Counted from the stretch's first letter, positions 39,172-50,302 are shown. The stretch is DNA of 64,000 nt from Prochlorococcus sp. AG-402-K21 (GCA_003216775.1 QCII01000009.1:53688-117687); one strand, 5' to 3'. Program-made: numbers and translations. The notes: generated by a model not told the origin, from the letters alone.

Positions 39172-40576
39172 GATCTCTAGCGAAAAATATTTGTTTTACT
39201 ATGGTTTCAAATTTTAATTTAATCTCCTCTATTTCTTTCTCCAAAACAGAACCTGTAACGATACCTGAACCTGCAGTAAATTCAATATTTTCTTCAATAT
39301 ATCTTGCGCCTCTTATTGCTACTAGAAATGAAGCATTTCCCGATGCATCAACCCAACCCATTGGAGAAGCATAATTTCCTCTAGGGAAAGACTCAAGAGT
39401 GTTTATCCAATCCAATGCTTCATTTTTTGGGTATCCACAAACAGCAGGAGATGGATGCAAATTTTTAAGCAATTCAAAAGGACATATATTCTCAACCTTA
39501 GAGAAAATGAGTGTTTGCAAATGAGAAATATCACCAAATGAATTTACCTTGATATCACTTTTTTTAAAGTTAATTATTTTTGAAACTTCCAAACATTTAA
39601 TTAAATACTGAATTACATAATTATGTTCCTTTAAGTCTTTAGAGCTCCCAAGTAGTTTCTTAAAATTTGAATTAGTTGAGATAGTTCCAGCTAAAGCCTC
39701 TAAAGTTAAATTAGGTTTAGCGAAAGAAAATAATTTTTCTGGAGATGCTCCAAACAAAATATCCTTACAATTCCTTTTCCAAACGTACCTGCATGTATTA
39801 GGTTGATTCTTTTTTAATCTTTTTAAAATTTCTACTAAATCTAATTTATTCTTAAGTTTTATTTTAATCCTACTGGCTAATACTATCTTTTCAAGAATAC
39901 CTTTCTCTACTAATTGAATTCCTCTATTTACTAGTTTTTTCAAATTTATATTAGAAGTTTCTAAGGAGTTTAAGAAATCATCAATAATAGGAAAATCAAA
40001 ACTAGTTTTTAAGCTGGATAATTCTTTTAATTTTGAGCCAGAATTAATAACTTGAATTCTAATTGCCCATATTTCTTCAATTAATGTTCTTAATGATGAC
40101 TTACCTTCAACATGACCATTAATTCTTAACCAGCAATTATTATCGCTTTTGATAATTAATATTTTTGGTAAGATAGCTTCCAAACTTGGAACATCTGAAG
40201 ATACATTCTTATTATTTAAATTTTCAGAAAAAGAAAATAAATAAATTATTTTTGAAAGTGAGGAAATATGTGATTCATTTGTTAAGTTAATTAAATTTTT
40301 AAAATTCTCAGAATTAAACTCTTTTGCTACCTCAAATCTTTTTGGACCATCCAAAGTAACATATTTACATTTGTCGAAAGCAATATATGAGATGGCATCA
40401 GATTCCTCCCAAAATGAAGAAAACTGATATTTATTTATAAACAATTCATATACTTGAAATAAATCGATACAAGGAATCTCAACACAAATACTCACTAATG
40501 CTGAATTTTCCACTTTCTTATCAAAAGTGGAAAATACATCTATTAAAAAATCTGTAAATTTTAAATCATTTTTCAT
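39164..40576 (-). CDS. menF: Isochorismate synthase (MenF family)
   Basis: A 470-residue chorismate-utilising enzyme. The catalytic C-terminal half (about 215-465) carries [48 protein letters not shown] and [13 protein letters not shown]. It makes isochorismate, the first dedicated step to phylloquinone, and an anthranilate-synthase-type reaction is less likely because of the men neighbours. It diverges from menA with a 100-base gap. Confidence 0.9.
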   Translation of the reverse strand: MKNDLKFTDFLIDVFSTFDKKVENSALVSICVEIPCIDLFQVYELFINKYQFSSFWEESDAISYIAFDKCKYVTLDGPKRFEVAKEFNSENFKNLINLTNESHISSLSKIIYLFSFSENLNNKNVSSDVPSLEAILPKILIIKSDNNCWLRINGHVEGKSSLRTLIEEIWAIRIQVINSGSKLKELSSLKTSFDFPIIDDFLNSLETSNINLKKLVNRGIQLVEKGILEKIVLASRIKIKLKNKLDLVEILKRLKKNQPNTCRYVWKRNCKDILFGASPEKLFSFAKPNLTLEALAGTISTNSNFKKLLGSSKDLKEHNYVIQYLIKCLEVSKIINFKKSDIKVNSFGDISHLQTLIFSKVENICPFELLKNLHPSPAVCGYPKNEALDWINTLESFPRGNYASPMGWVDASGNASFLVAIRGARYIEENIEFTAGSGIVTGSVLEKEIEEIKLKFETIVKQIFFARDPK

Positions 40577-40676
40577 TACTTATTGAAAATAACTAAAAAT
40601 CATGCAATAAAGTAAAAAATGTAACTCAATTTATAAACTTCATTTAATAATGATTGAATTTTGTTTTTAACTAAAA

Positions 40677-41594
40677 ATGGATGAAAAGAAAAAAAAATTA
40701 TGGAAACAAGCAATAAAATGGCCTCTTTATTCTGTTGCAATACTTCCGGTTTTTATTACGGGGGCTTATCTACTAAATCAATATGAAAAAGTAAAAATAT
40801 ATAATTTATTAGCATTTACGTTAGCTGCAATTTTGATATTACTTTGGGAAAATCTAACTAATGATTTATTCGATGCAGAAACAGGAATCGATGAATTTAA
40901 ATTCCATTCAATTGTAAATCTTATAAAAAATAAAAAAATAGTTTCATTTATTGCATATACATCTTTAGTGATTGGTTTAGTAATAATTTCAATTATTTCA
41001 GTATCAACAAGCGTAAATATTTTGATTTTGGTAGCAGTTTGCTGCTTTTTAGGATATTTATACCAAGGGCCTCCTTTTAGATTTGGCTATCAAGGCTTAG
41101 GAGAACCATTATGCTGGCTTGCATTTGGACCTTTTGCTTACTCTGCAATCTTAATTGCGTTAAATCCGTCTAATATTTATTTCGAAAATATTCCTTGGAA
41201 AGTATCGTTATTACTTGGTTCAGGACCTTCTTTGGCAACTACTCTCGTATTATTTTGTTCTCATTTTCATCAAATTATGGAAGATAAAAAATATGGGAAA
41301 AATTCACCTTTAGTTCGCTTAGGAGCAAAAAAAGGTTCTCAAATTGTGCCTTGGATAATTTGTACAATATATATTTTTCAACTTTTCACTGTAGTTACTG
41401 GATTTATTCCAGTTTTTTGTATCCTTTATTTGATTAGTTATCCTCAAGCAATAAGACTTGTAAATTTATTACACTCTTCTTATAACAAACCTTCAGCAAT
41501 AAAAAATTGCAAATTCGTCGCAATAAAATTTCAAACTCTTAATGGAGTTGGCTTAATCACAGGATTAATATTAAATTACTTTATTAATAAATGA
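40677..41594 (+). CDS. menA: 1,4-dihydroxy-2-naphthoate phytyltransferase (MenA/UbiA family)
   Basis: A 305-residue membrane prenyltransferase with about eight or nine hydrophobic segments. The first Asp-rich motif is in NDLFDAETGID near 61-71, and the second in HFHQIMEDKKYGKNSPLVRLG near 199-219. In phylloquinone-making cyanobacteria it attaches the phytyl chain to DHNA for photosystem I. Its TGA overlaps the menC ATG (ATGA). Confidence 0.92.
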   Translation: MDEKKKKLWKQAIKWPLYSVAILPVFITGAYLLNQYEKVKIYNLLAFTLAAILILLWENLTNDLFDAETGIDEFKFHSIVNLIKNKKIVSFIAYTSLVIGLVIISIISVSTSVNILILVAVCCFLGYLYQGPPFRFGYQGLGEPLCWLAFGPFAYSAILIALNPSNIYFENIPWKVSLLLGSGPSLATTLVLFCSHFHQIMEDKKYGKNSPLVRLGAKKGSQIVPWIICTIYIFQLFTVVTGFIPVFCILYLISYPQAIRLVNLLHSSYNKPSAIKNCKFVAIKFQTLNGVGLITGLILNYFINK

Positions 41595-42556
41595 ACCTAA
41601 TATTTAACAAAAAATCTTATAGCTTTAAGTTATCCACAAAAGTAGAAAATTCTAAAACCACTTACCTTAAAAAATCGGGTTGGATAATTAAATTAAAAAA
41701 TAATGATAAAAAAATTGGATTTGGAGAGGTGGCACCTCTAATAAAAAAAGACTTAAAAAAATGTGAAGAACAATTAAATATGATTCCTGAATATTTAGAA
41801 CTTTCAAATTTATCTGAGCAAATAAATATTTTTCACCCATGCATTCAATCTGCAATAAATTCAGCTTTGGCAGAGATAAATGGAAAAATAATTTTTAAAG
41901 AAAAGTATTACTTCGATGAAATTGATAAAGCAGCAATACTTTTAAATCCTGAAGATGTCATTTCAGATCTAAATGAAATAAAAAAAAGACAATCTAATAT
42001 TGGAAAATCAGTAACCATAAAATGGAAAGTAGCATTAAAAAATAACGATGAGGAAGAAGCAATTTTAGAAGAAATTTTAAGCCAAATAGGTAATAAAATT
42101 CAGTTAAGGATAGATGCTAATGGTTCTTGGGGAAGAAAGATAGCTAATAGATGGGCTGATATTTTGAAAGATAACAAAAATTTAGATTGGTTAGAACAAC
42201 CTCTATGTGTTGATGATATTGATGGACTGACAGAACTCAACAAAAAAATTCCAATAGCCTTAGACGAATCACTTTTAAAATTTCCAACTTTGATTGATGA
42301 GTGGAAGGGTTGGCAAATTCGAAGGCCTTCTCAAGAAAATAATCCAGTAAAGCTTTTAAGAGAATTAGAAAATAAAAAAGCTTTAATATCTATAAGTACC
42401 TCATTTGAAACTGGAATAGGAAGGAGATGGCTTTATCATTTATCGTCTCTACAATTACAAGGATCAACTCCTAAAGTTCCTGGTTTAGCAATGAATAAAT
42501 TCCCTAATTCATTTCTATTTTTAAATGAAGCAAAAAATATATGGGATCAACTATGA
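41591..42556 (+). CDS. menC: o-Succinylbenzoate synthase
   Basis: A 321-residue enolase-superfamily enzyme that dehydrates SHCHC to o-succinylbenzoate. Catalytic and metal residues are visible in the KWK motif near 138-140, LRIDANGSWG, WLEQPL and ALDESLL. The sequence is divergent, as usual for MenC, but the position between menA and menE settles the call. Its stop overlaps the start of menE. Confidence 0.9.
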   Translation: MNLIFNKKSYSFKLSTKVENSKTTYLKKSGWIIKLKNNDKKIGFGEVAPLIKKDLKKCEEQLNMIPEYLELSNLSEQINIFHPCIQSAINSALAEINGKIIFKEKYYFDEIDKAAILLNPEDVISDLNEIKKRQSNIGKSVTIKWKVALKNNDEEEAILEEILSQIGNKIQLRIDANGSWGRKIANRWADILKDNKNLDWLEQPLCVDDIDGLTELNKKIPIALDESLLKFPTLIDEWKGWQIRRPSQENNPVKLLRELENKKALISISTSFETGIGRRWLYHLSSLQLQGSTPKVPGLAMNKFPNSFLFLNEAKNIWDQL

Positions 42557-43734
42557 AAAATAAAATTCATATTATTGAAGTTGAAAATAATGAAACTCAA
42601 TCTGTAGAGAAAATTAATAAAAAATTAAGAGAGAATAAAATTATTTATGTAAAAAACAAATTTTATGAAAACGAAGATGTATTAGATTCCATTCATGAAA
42701 AGGGACCAGCAATTATTTTAAACAGTAGTGGGAGTACTGGAAAACCAAGAAAATGTTTTCACCATTTAGATAATCTTAAATTATCTGCCGCCACATCAGG
42801 TCAATGGCTCATAGAGCAAGGATTTGAATTGCGAAACTGCTTAATTTTAAATACTTTACCCCTGAACCATATAAGTGGATTAATGCCAATTTTTAGAAGT
42901 CAAACTTGGGGATGTGATTGTATTAATATTTCTCCGAATTTAATAAAACAAACTCGAGAACTTTTACTTTTTACAATTAAATCTAAAAAAAACAAAAAAC
43001 ACTTGGTTACTTCATTAGTACCTACCCAATTAAAAAGACTTTTATCTCAAAAAAATGGTGTTAGTTGGCTAAAAATTTTTGATCTAATTTGGGTAGGTGG
43101 AGCTTCAATTTCACGCGAAACCACAGCTAAATGTATACGAGAAAAAATAAAATTAGCACCTTGTTACGGCTCAACTGAAACAGCAGCAATGGTTACGAGT
43201 TTAAAACCAAAAGAATTCTTAATGGGTTTTGAAAATGTTGGAGAAATACTACCTGATACAAAAATAAGAATTAACGAACAAGGACTAATCGAGATAAAAT
43301 CAGCCAGAATTGGAATCGAAATAATAGACTCTTCAAAAACTAAAAATTTCAAAAATAAAAATGGGTGGTGGCAAACCGGTGATTTAGGTGAAATTAATCA
43401 AATCAATACTTCTTTATATTTAAACTTTCTTGGAAGAAGTGATAAAGCTTTTAATTCAGGAGGAGAAATCGTTTTCCCAGAAGTAATTGAATCTAGATTA
43501 AATGATTTTATTATGAAAGAAAATATCCCAATTAATAAATTTAATATTTCAAAAGTCCCCAACAAATTATGGGAAAATAAAATTAAAATAGTTGTTGAAT
43601 TTAGAGAACTTACAAATCACAAAAATATTGAAAATTCATTAAATTTATTAAAAAAATTTTCTCAAAGTTGGCCTAAACATGAAAAACCTGAAAAGTGGAT
43701 TGTTAAAACAAAAATACCAGTACAGAAAAAATAA
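42553..43734 (+). CDS. menE: o-Succinylbenzoate-CoA ligase
   Basis: An AMP-forming acyl-CoA synthetase that activates o-succinylbenzoate. The ATG at 42553 (overlapping the menC TGA as ATGA) gives 393 residues; an ATG four codons upstream is the alternative. Motifs are LNSSGSTGKPRK (ATP loop), YGSTETAAMVTS and the ATP/ribose-binding TGDLGE. The sequence is shorter and more divergent than typical ligases, which is normal for this lineage. Confidence 0.93.
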   Translation: MKNKIHIIEVENNETQSVEKINKKLRENKIIYVKNKFYENEDVLDSIHEKGPAIILNSSGSTGKPRKCFHHLDNLKLSAATSGQWLIEQGFELRNCLILNTLPLNHISGLMPIFRSQTWGCDCINISPNLIKQTRELLLFTIKSKKNKKHLVTSLVPTQLKRLLSQKNGVSWLKIFDLIWVGGASISRETTAKCIREKIKLAPCYGSTETAAMVTSLKPKEFLMGFENVGEILPDTKIRINEQGLIEIKSARIGIEIIDSSKTKNFKNKNGWWQTGDLGEINQINTSLYLNFLGRSDKAFNSGGEIVFPEVIESRLNDFIMKENIPINKFNISKVPNKLWENKIKIVVEFRELTNHKNIENSLNLLKKFSQSWPKHEKPEKWIVKTKIPVQKK

Positions 43735-43756
43735 ACTATAAATTTAAAAATATTAA

Positions 43757-44209
<453 letters not shown>

Positions 44210-44218
44210 TTAAAGAAG

Positions 44219-45406
44219 TTATCTATCAACAGATCCCATAATGACATCTATTGAACCAAGGATTGCCATAATATCAGCGATTTTGGCACCTTTAAGAATA
44301 TGAGGCAATATTTGCAGATTATTTAAATCGGCTGCTCTGATTTTAAATCTCCATGGGGTAACTTCATTATTTCCTTGAATAAATACACCTATTTCTCCTT
44401 TACCCGACTCTAATCTTGTATACAATTCTCCGTTAGGAATTTTAAAAGTCGGAGCAACCTTCTTAGCTACATATTGATAGTCAATACCAAATATTTCACT
44501 CTTTTTGTCTTCAGTCGCCATTCTTTGTGCTTCTAGATTTTCTGTTGGACCTCCTGGAATCATTTTGCAGGCTTGACGAATGATGCTTAGTGATTGTCTC
44601 ATCTCTTCAACTCTTACTCGATATCTCGCGTAACAATCTCCTTCTTTTTCTGAAGCAATCTGCCAATCAAAATCGTCATAACATTCATAATTATCGACTT
44701 TCCTTAAATCCCAGGAAACTCCAGATGCTCTAAGCATTGGGCCAGACAAAGACCAATTAATTGCCTGTTCTCTTTGTACTGTTCCGAGACCTTCAATTCT
44801 TTTTCTAAAAATTGGATTATTTGTGATTAATTTTTCGTATTCATCTATCTTAGGACCGAACCAATCGCAAAAGTCTATACATTTTTCTAACCATCCGTAT
44901 GGAAGATCACATGCGACACCACCTATCCTAAAGAAATTATTATTTATTAGCCTTTGTCCAGTAGCAGCTTCCCAGAGATCATAAATCATTTCTCTTTCTC
45001 TAAAAATATAGAAAAATGGAGTTTGAGCTCCTACGTCAGCTAAAAAGGGGCCAAGCCATAAAAGATGATTAGCAATACGATTAAGTTCCAGCATAAGAAC
45101 TCTGATGTAACTAGCTCTTTTAGGAACTGGAATATTTGCTAATCTTTCAGGAGCATTTACTACAATAGCTTCATAAAACATTCCTGCTGCATAATCCATT
45201 CTGCTTACATAAGGGACATACATTACATTTGTCCTATTTTCAGCTATCTTTTCCATTCCTCTATGTAAATATCCAATTACGGGTTCACAATCAATGACAT
45301 TCTCACCATCAAGAGTTACAACTAACCTTAAAACCCCATGCATTGAGGGATGGTGAGGGCCAAAATTGACCACCATTGGTTCCGTTCTAGTCTCTAGCTG
45401 AGCCAT
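44219..45406 (-). CDS. ndhH: NADPH/ferredoxin-quinone oxidoreductase subunit H (NdhH)
   Basis: A 395-residue homologue of the 49-kDa (NuoD) complex I subunit, part of the NDH-1 hydrophilic arm that touches the quinone site. It starts [14 protein letters not shown] and holds [14 protein letters not shown] and [13 protein letters not shown] at the end. It is separate from the ndhAIGE operon at 55 kb. Its start is only 38 bases from the divergent start of rsmH. The thioesterase gene ends 9 bases downstream. Confidence 0.98.
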   Translation of the reverse strand: MAQLETRTEPMVVNFGPHHPSMHGVLRLVVTLDGENVIDCEPVIGYLHRGMEKIAENRTNVMYVPYVSRMDYAAGMFYEAIVVNAPERLANIPVPKRASYIRVLMLELNRIANHLLWLGPFLADVGAQTPFFYIFREREMIYDLWEAATGQRLINNNFFRIGGVACDLPYGWLEKCIDFCDWFGPKIDEYEKLITNNPIFRKRIEGLGTVQREQAINWSLSGPMLRASGVSWDLRKVDNYECYDDFDWQIASEKEGDCYARYRVRVEEMRQSLSIIRQACKMIPGGPTENLEAQRMATEDKKSEIFGIDYQYVAKKVAPTFKIPNGELYTRLESGKGEIGVFIQGNNEVTPWRFKIRAADLNNLQILPHILKGAKIADIMAILGSIDVIMGSVDR

Positions 45407-45444
45407 TCAAAATTTTACTTCTAAATAAATCTTAGTCGAAAGTT

Positions 45445-46347
45445 ATGCAAACTGACCTATCTGATTCATCTTTTTTTAATCATAAATCAGTTATGACAGA
45501 TGAGATTATGGCCTCATTAGAGCATTACCCATTAATACATAGCAACCAACTTATAGGAATAGACGCAACTTTAGGCGGAGGCGGGCACTCTTATCATTTA
45601 TTGAGAAAATATTCGGATTTAAATATAATTGGACTTGATCAAGATCCATTCGCGAGAACATCAGCATCAAAAAAACTTGAGGAGTTTAAAGATAGGATTG
45701 ATATAATGGCTTCAAATTTTGCAGATTTTGTACCAAAAGAAAAAGTTTCTTTTGTGATTGCAGATCTTGGAGTAAATAGTAACCAAATTGATGACCCTAA
45801 AAGAGGATTTAGTTTCCAAAAAGATGGTCCACTTGATATGCGCATGAATCCTTTTCTTGAGGTTGATGCAGAGAAATTAATTGAGATTTCAAATGAAAAA
45901 GATCTAGCCAACATAATTTATAAATATGGAGATGAGAGATTATCAAGAAAGATTGCTAGAAAAATAAAAATGGATTTGAAGGAAAATGGGAAATATTCTG
46001 GGACAAAAGAGTTAGCTTATTCTATTGCCGGATGCTTCCCACCAAAACAAAGATATAAAAAAATACACCCAGCAACAAGAACATTTCAAGCACTAAGAAT
46101 TGCAGTTAATAAAGAAATTGAAGTACTAGAAAAATTCTTGCAAGTTGTCCCTGAATGGCTATTGCCGGGCGGGATAATTTCTATTATTAGTTTTCATTCC
46201 CTAGAGGATAGGTTAGTTAAAAGTTCTTTTAAGAATGATCAGAGACTAAAAAACCTGACAAAAAAGCCAATAACTCCTTCCGAAAAAGAAGTCGAACTAA
46301 ATCGAAGAGCTAGAAGCGGAAAATTAAGAATTGCTCAATTAAATTAG
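45445..46347 (+). CDS. rsmH: 16S rRNA m4C1402 methyltransferase RsmH (MraW)
   Basis: A 300-residue SAM-dependent methyltransferase with motif I GIDATLGGGGHSYHLL, DQDPFA, VIADLGVNSNQID and RAFxALR-type FQALRIAVNKEIEVLEKFL, SFHSLEDRLVK. It modifies C1402 in the decoding centre. It faces the desulfurase gene tail to tail with 14 bases. Confidence 0.97.
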   Translation: MQTDLSDSSFFNHKSVMTDEIMASLEHYPLIHSNQLIGIDATLGGGGHSYHLLRKYSDLNIIGLDQDPFARTSASKKLEEFKDRIDIMASNFADFVPKEKVSFVIADLGVNSNQIDDPKRGFSFQKDGPLDMRMNPFLEVDAEKLIEISNEKDLANIIYKYGDERLSRKIARKIKMDLKENGKYSGTKELAYSIAGCFPPKQRYKKIHPATRTFQALRIAVNKEIEVLEKFLQVVPEWLLPGGIISIISFHSLEDRLVKSSFKNDQRLKNLTKKPITPSEKEVELNRRARSGKLRIAQLN

Positions 46348-46361
46348 AGAGTCAATAATTT

Positions 46362-47507
46362 CTAACGTAATGATTTGATCGTATCTGTAAGAATATGAAT
46401 TGCTTGTTTTATATCTTTTGAATTAGTACTTAATCCAATACTCAACCTTATTGAAGATTCTGCTTCTTTAAAAGATCTTCCTAAGGCTAGTAAAACATGA
46501 GATGGTTCTCCATTACTGCATGCAGATCCACTAGAACAAATTATTTTAGATTTTAAAAGTTTATGAAACTTTGCTCCGTTTAAACCTAATACAGTCAAAT
46601 TTAAATTGTGAGGTAATCTTTTTTCTATGGAGCCATTAATTAATAAGCCAGAATTGTTTTCTAACAAACCTTCTAAAAGGTTATTTCTATAAAAAAGTAA
46701 TTTCTCAGCATTATTTTTTTGATTAAAAACTGCTATCTCTATTGCTTTAGCAAAGCCAACTACTAAAGGAAGAGGTAATGTACCAGACCTGATACCATAT
46801 TCCTGACCTCCTCCAACAATTAAAGGCTCAACATTAATTTCTTCATCAATCAAAAGAAGTCCTATCCCTTTAGGACCATATATTTTATGAGAACTCATAG
46901 TTATCATATTTACATCTGATAAAAGATTGTCTAACTCGATATAACCTAAACATTGCGCAAAATCAGAGTGAAAGGTTATTCCTCTCGATTTACATATCTT
47001 TGAAATATTCTCTACAGGTTGAATAACTCCTATTTCGTTATTTGCCAACATGATACTTACCATAAATGTATCTTCTCTTATATTTTTTTTGAATTGTTCT
47101 TCTGAAATTAAGCCATCTTTCTCAGGATTAATTTCTGTAACCTTAAATCCCTCTTTTTTTAGTTGGTTTAAGGGCTCTAGAACAGCTTTATGCTCCGTTT
47201 TTAAGGTAATAATATGTCCATGATTCCCTGTTTTTTTATGATAATTTCTAGCAAAACCTAATAAGGCTAAGTTATTAGATTCTGTTGCCCCACTTGTAAA
47301 AATAACTTTTTTATTCTTAAGCAGTAAATTTTGTTCTATTTTTTCTCTTGAGGCTTCCAATATAGCACTTGCGTTAATGCCCGCCAAATTAGATTTGCTT
47401 GCAGGGTTAGAAAATATCTCACTCCAAAAAGGTTTCATAGAATCAACAACATCTTTAGAGCAAGGAGTCGAAGATTGATAGTCTAGTAGTATGGGAGTTG
47501 ATTGCAT
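46362..47507 (-). CDS. Cysteine desulfurase (NifS/IscS family)
   Basis: A 381-residue PLP enzyme that takes sulfur from cysteine for Fe-S clusters and thio-modification. H106 (TEHKAVL) stacks on PLP, K208 (SSHKIYGPKGIG) is the PLP lysine, and the persulfide Cys sits in the SSGSACSNGEPSHVL loop. The length and the SSGSAC loop place it in the NifS/IscS group rather than SufS. No scaffold gene is next to it. The start lies 57 bases from the divergent regulator gene. Confidence 0.93.
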   Translation of the reverse strand: MQSTPILLDYQSSTPCSKDVVDSMKPFWSEIFSNPASKSNLAGINASAILEASREKIEQNLLLKNKKVIFTSGATESNNLALLGFARNYHKKTGNHGHIITLKTEHKAVLEPLNQLKKEGFKVTEINPEKDGLISEEQFKKNIREDTFMVSIMLANNEIGVIQPVENISKICKSRGITFHSDFAQCLGYIELDNLLSDVNMITMSSHKIYGPKGIGLLLIDEEINVEPLIVGGGQEYGIRSGTLPLPLVVGFAKAIEIAVFNQKNNAEKLLFYRNNLLEGLLENNSGLLINGSIEKRLPHNLNLTVLGLNGAKFHKLLKSKIICSSGSACSNGEPSHVLLALGRSFKEAESSIRLSIGLSTNSKDIKQAIHILTDTIKSLR

Positions 47508-47564
47508 TATATTTAGTATATAAAATTCTCTTTATTACAAGAAAATCGAATTAAAGAATTTAAA

Positions 47565-48293
47565 ATGAATGAAATTAATCAAATAAATAATGAACCGGTA
47601 AGAAAATCAAGAATTTTATTAGTTGATGATGAGCCTGGTTTAAGAACAGCTGTTAAAACATTTCTAGAAGATGAAGGCTTTGAAGTATTTATTGCAGTTG
47701 ATGGAGAAGATGGTTGGGAAAAGGCTCAAACAGTTTTCCCAGATTTGATAATTAGCGATATTATGATGCCACGAGCTAATGGTTATGTTTTATTAGAAAA
47801 AATTAGAGAGGATGAAAAATTAGGGGGAACTCCAGTTATTTTTCTAACTGCAAAAGGAATGACCCTAGACAGAACAGAAGGTTATCTTGCAGGAGTTGAT
47901 GATTATATTTCCAAACCTTTCGACCCTGATGAATTAGCTGCGAGAGTTAAAAATGTAATGAGCAGACAAGAACGTTTACTAAAAGAAGCAGCACGATTCG
48001 CAGATATTGATGTAAGCAAAATGGCGAAGCAAATTACTGAAATAAAATCAATGCTCACAGACCAAAATCCGACTAATTCAGAAAATAATATAAATCTTCC
48101 TAGCTTTACTCCAAGAGAAGCAAGTGTACTTCAACTAGTAGCAGAGGGGCTGATGAACAAGGAAATTGCAAGACAGCTTGAGACATCTATTAGAAATGTT
48201 GAAAAATATGTAAGCAGACTTTTTATCAAGACAGGTACATCTAGTAGAACCGAATTAGTCCGTTATGCACTTGAAAATCATTTAGTAAAATAA
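47565..48293 (+). CDS. NarL/LuxR-type response regulator, Ycf29-like
   Basis: A 242-residue regulator. The receiver domain (about 15-135) has the acidic pair DDE at 21-23, phospho-acceptor D65 (LIISDIMMP) and the KPF lysine; the C-terminal LuxR-type helix-turn-helix (about 175-242) reads FTPREASVLQLVAEGLMNKEIARQL. The pattern resembles Ycf29 of algal plastids and cyanobacteria. No kinase gene lies nearby, so the sensor is not known. It ends 1 base before the 3' end of chlM. Confidence 0.9.
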   Translation: MNEINQINNEPVRKSRILLVDDEPGLRTAVKTFLEDEGFEVFIAVDGEDGWEKAQTVFPDLIISDIMMPRANGYVLLEKIREDEKLGGTPVIFLTAKGMTLDRTEGYLAGVDDYISKPFDPDELAARVKNVMSRQERLLKEAARFADIDVSKMAKQITEIKSMLTDQNPTNSENNINLPSFTPREASVLQLVAEGLMNKEIARQLETSIRNVEKYVSRLFIKTGTSSRTELVRYALENHLVK

Positions 48294-48294
48294 A

Positions 48295-48996
48295 TTATTT
48301 AAATTTTTCAAATTCAATTAGTTTTGAAAAATAAAAAGGAGCTTGATTTAATTTCTTTTTAACCACCTTAAATCCTCTTTCTTTCGCAGCATTAATAATC
48401 CCCTTTTCTTTCAACGTATAGGCTCTTGTAGTTTTACTTGGCCCAGGAAATAATTTCCCAATATTTTTAAGAACAGCAAGAATTGGAGTATATGGAGCAA
48501 AGCTTACAATAAGTTTTTCTTTGCTTAAATCGCATAGATGTTGGACCATTTCTTCTGCGACAGGTTGAGGATAATGAATAAATACATCCAAACAAACTAC
48601 AACATCAAATAATCCTTTTAATTTTTCCAGATCACAGACTTCATACTTAATTTTACCTTGATTCAAATCTAATTCATTAATGCGTTTCTTTGTTTCTTTA
48701 ATCATTTCAGAAGAAATATCACTTACCTGCAGTTCTTTTATACCAAGTCTTAGTAAAGGTATGGAAAGACTTCCTACACCACATCCTGCATCACAATAAC
48801 TTTTTTTTGTTAGTTCAGGATAGTTTTTGATGTATGAGACTACATCATCTACAGTTTTTTGATGTCCTTTCCTAATATTTTTCTGAACTGTATTAATTTC
48901 ATCAGATTTGCTATAAATTTTATTCCATCTATCAAAGCCAGTACCATTAAAATACTCCCTAACTTCACTTTTTTCGATAATCTTATTTGACGTCAT
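48295..48996 (-). CDS. chlM: Magnesium-protoporphyrin IX methyltransferase
   Basis: A 233-residue SAM-dependent methyltransferase with DAGCGVGSLSIPLLRLG as motif I and VVCLDVFIHYPQP near 111-123, as in ChlM. It methylates the propionate of Mg-protoporphyrin IX on the way to (divinyl) chlorophyll. The N-terminal region VREYFNGTGFDRWNKIYS is characteristic of ChlM/BchM. It is divergent from purE with an 89-base gap. Confidence 0.95.
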   Translation of the reverse strand: MTSNKIIEKSEVREYFNGTGFDRWNKIYSKSDEINTVQKNIRKGHQKTVDDVVSYIKNYPELTKKSYCDAGCGVGSLSIPLLRLGIKELQVSDISSEMIKETKKRINELDLNQGKIKYEVCDLEKLKGLFDVVVCLDVFIHYPQPVAEEMVQHLCDLSKEKLIVSFAPYTPILAVLKNIGKLFPGPSKTTRAYTLKEKGIINAAKERGFKVVKKKLNQAPFYFSKLIEFEKFK

Positions 48997-49085
48997 AATA
49001 TTCTATGAAAATTTATTCTTTTTATACTAACTAACTGGCGCCAAATTAATTGCACGCCATTATAGGAAAGAATTGATTTGTTATT

Positions 49086-49622
49086 TTGTCAGAATTGAAT
49101 TCTAAAGATATTTATAAAATTGCTGTCGTAATGGGTAGTGATTCAGATCTAAAAACATTGAAACCAGCCATTGACATTTTAAGAGAATTTGGAATAAAAA
49201 CTGAAGCTTGTATACTTTCTGCCCATCGAACACCTATTGAAATGATGGAATATGCAAAAAATGCAGAATCAGAAAACATAAAAGTAATAATTGCGGGTGC
49301 TGGTGGTGCTGCTCATCTTCCAGGAATGCTTGCATCGATAACTTGCATTCCTATAATTGGAGTACCAGTAGAGAGTAAAACACTTAAGGGGATTGACTCT
49401 CTTTTATCAATCGTTCAAATGCCCGCTGGGATTCCAGTTGCAACAGTTGCAATTAATGGAGCTCAGAATGCTGGATTATTGGCAATAGAGATGATCAGTT
49501 TATTTGATGAATCCATAAAGAAAAATTTAAAAGAATTCAGAGAAAATCTTCATACACAGGTAAGAACTAAAAATAGTAAGTTATCAAATATTGGAGCTGA
49601 CAATTATCTTCAAAATAAATGA
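49086..49622 (+). CDS. purE: N5-carboxyaminoimidazole ribonucleotide mutase
   Basis: A purine-synthesis enzyme of 178 residues. VVMGSDSDLKTL near the start, LSAHRTPIEM with the catalytic His, and IIAGAGGAAHLPGMLASIT are the PurE class I signatures. The start is TTG. The C-terminal tail of about 20 residues is longer than in E. coli. It meets cysC tail to tail after 14 bases. Confidence 0.97.
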   Translation: MSELNSKDIYKIAVVMGSDSDLKTLKPAIDILREFGIKTEACILSAHRTPIEMMEYAKNAESENIKVIIAGAGGAAHLPGMLASITCIPIIGVPVESKTLKGIDSLLSIVQMPAGIPVATVAINGAQNAGLLAIEMISLFDESIKKNLKEFRENLHTQVRTKNSKLSNIGADNYLQNK

Positions 49623-49636
49623 ATTAATATTTTTTA

Positions 49637-50272
49637 TTAGCCCTTACTAAGAAAGTGTTCTTTTTTAAGGTAGTTAATAACTTTTTCAACGGAATTATTT
49701 AAATCTAATGAACCTGTATCAACAACAATTTCTGGATTATGAGGAGCTTCATATGGACTAGAAATACCCGTAAATTCCTTAATTTCGCCCAAACGAGCTT
49801 TCTTATAAAGACCTTTAGTATCCCTTTTTTCGCAAACTGTGATATCAGCAGAACAATAAACTTCAATAAAATCCTTAGATCCAATAATTTTTCTCACCTT
49901 ATCTCTATCGCTGATAAATGGTGAAACGAATGCAGTAATAGTTATTATCCCAGCATTCATAAATAAATTCGCAACTTCTCCAATTCTTCTTATATTTTCT
50001 TCTCTATCTTCGTCGGAAAAACCAAGATCTTTACATAAACCGTGTCTAATATTATCTCCATCCAACACATAAGTCGCAAAACCATCTAAGTGTAAAACTT
50101 CATTTAAAGCGTTGGCCAAAGTACTTTTACCAGAACCAGATAAACCTGTAAACCAGATAACCATACCTTTATGACCTCTCATTTTCTCTAACTTTTCTCT
50201 ATCAATAGTTAAATTGTGCCACTTTATATTGGTTGACTTTGTTTGATCTTGTTCTTTCATTTTTTGCATCAT
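49637..50272 (-). CDS. cysC: Adenylylsulfate kinase
   Basis: Phosphorylates APS to PAPS in sulfate assimilation. The protein is about 211 residues, with the Walker A loop GLSGSGKST, the DGDNIRHGLCKDLGFS segment and the FVSPFISDRDKVR region. Three nearby ATGs (50272, 50269, 50260) can start it; the first gives a small polar N-terminus. The gene is alone, without cysD or cysN. Confidence 0.95.
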   Translation of the reverse strand: MMQKMKEQDQTKSTNIKWHNLTIDREKLEKMRGHKGMVIWFTGLSGSGKSTLANALNEVLHLDGFATYVLDGDNIRHGLCKDLGFSDEDREENIRRIGEVANLFMNAGIITITAFVSPFISDRDKVRKIIGSKDFIEVYCSADITVCEKRDTKGLYKKARLGEIKEFTGISSPYEAPHNPEIVVDTGSLDLNNSVEKVINYLKKEHFLSKG

Positions 50273-50302
50273 CAAAATTAAAAACCTATCCTAACCCTTG
50301 CT

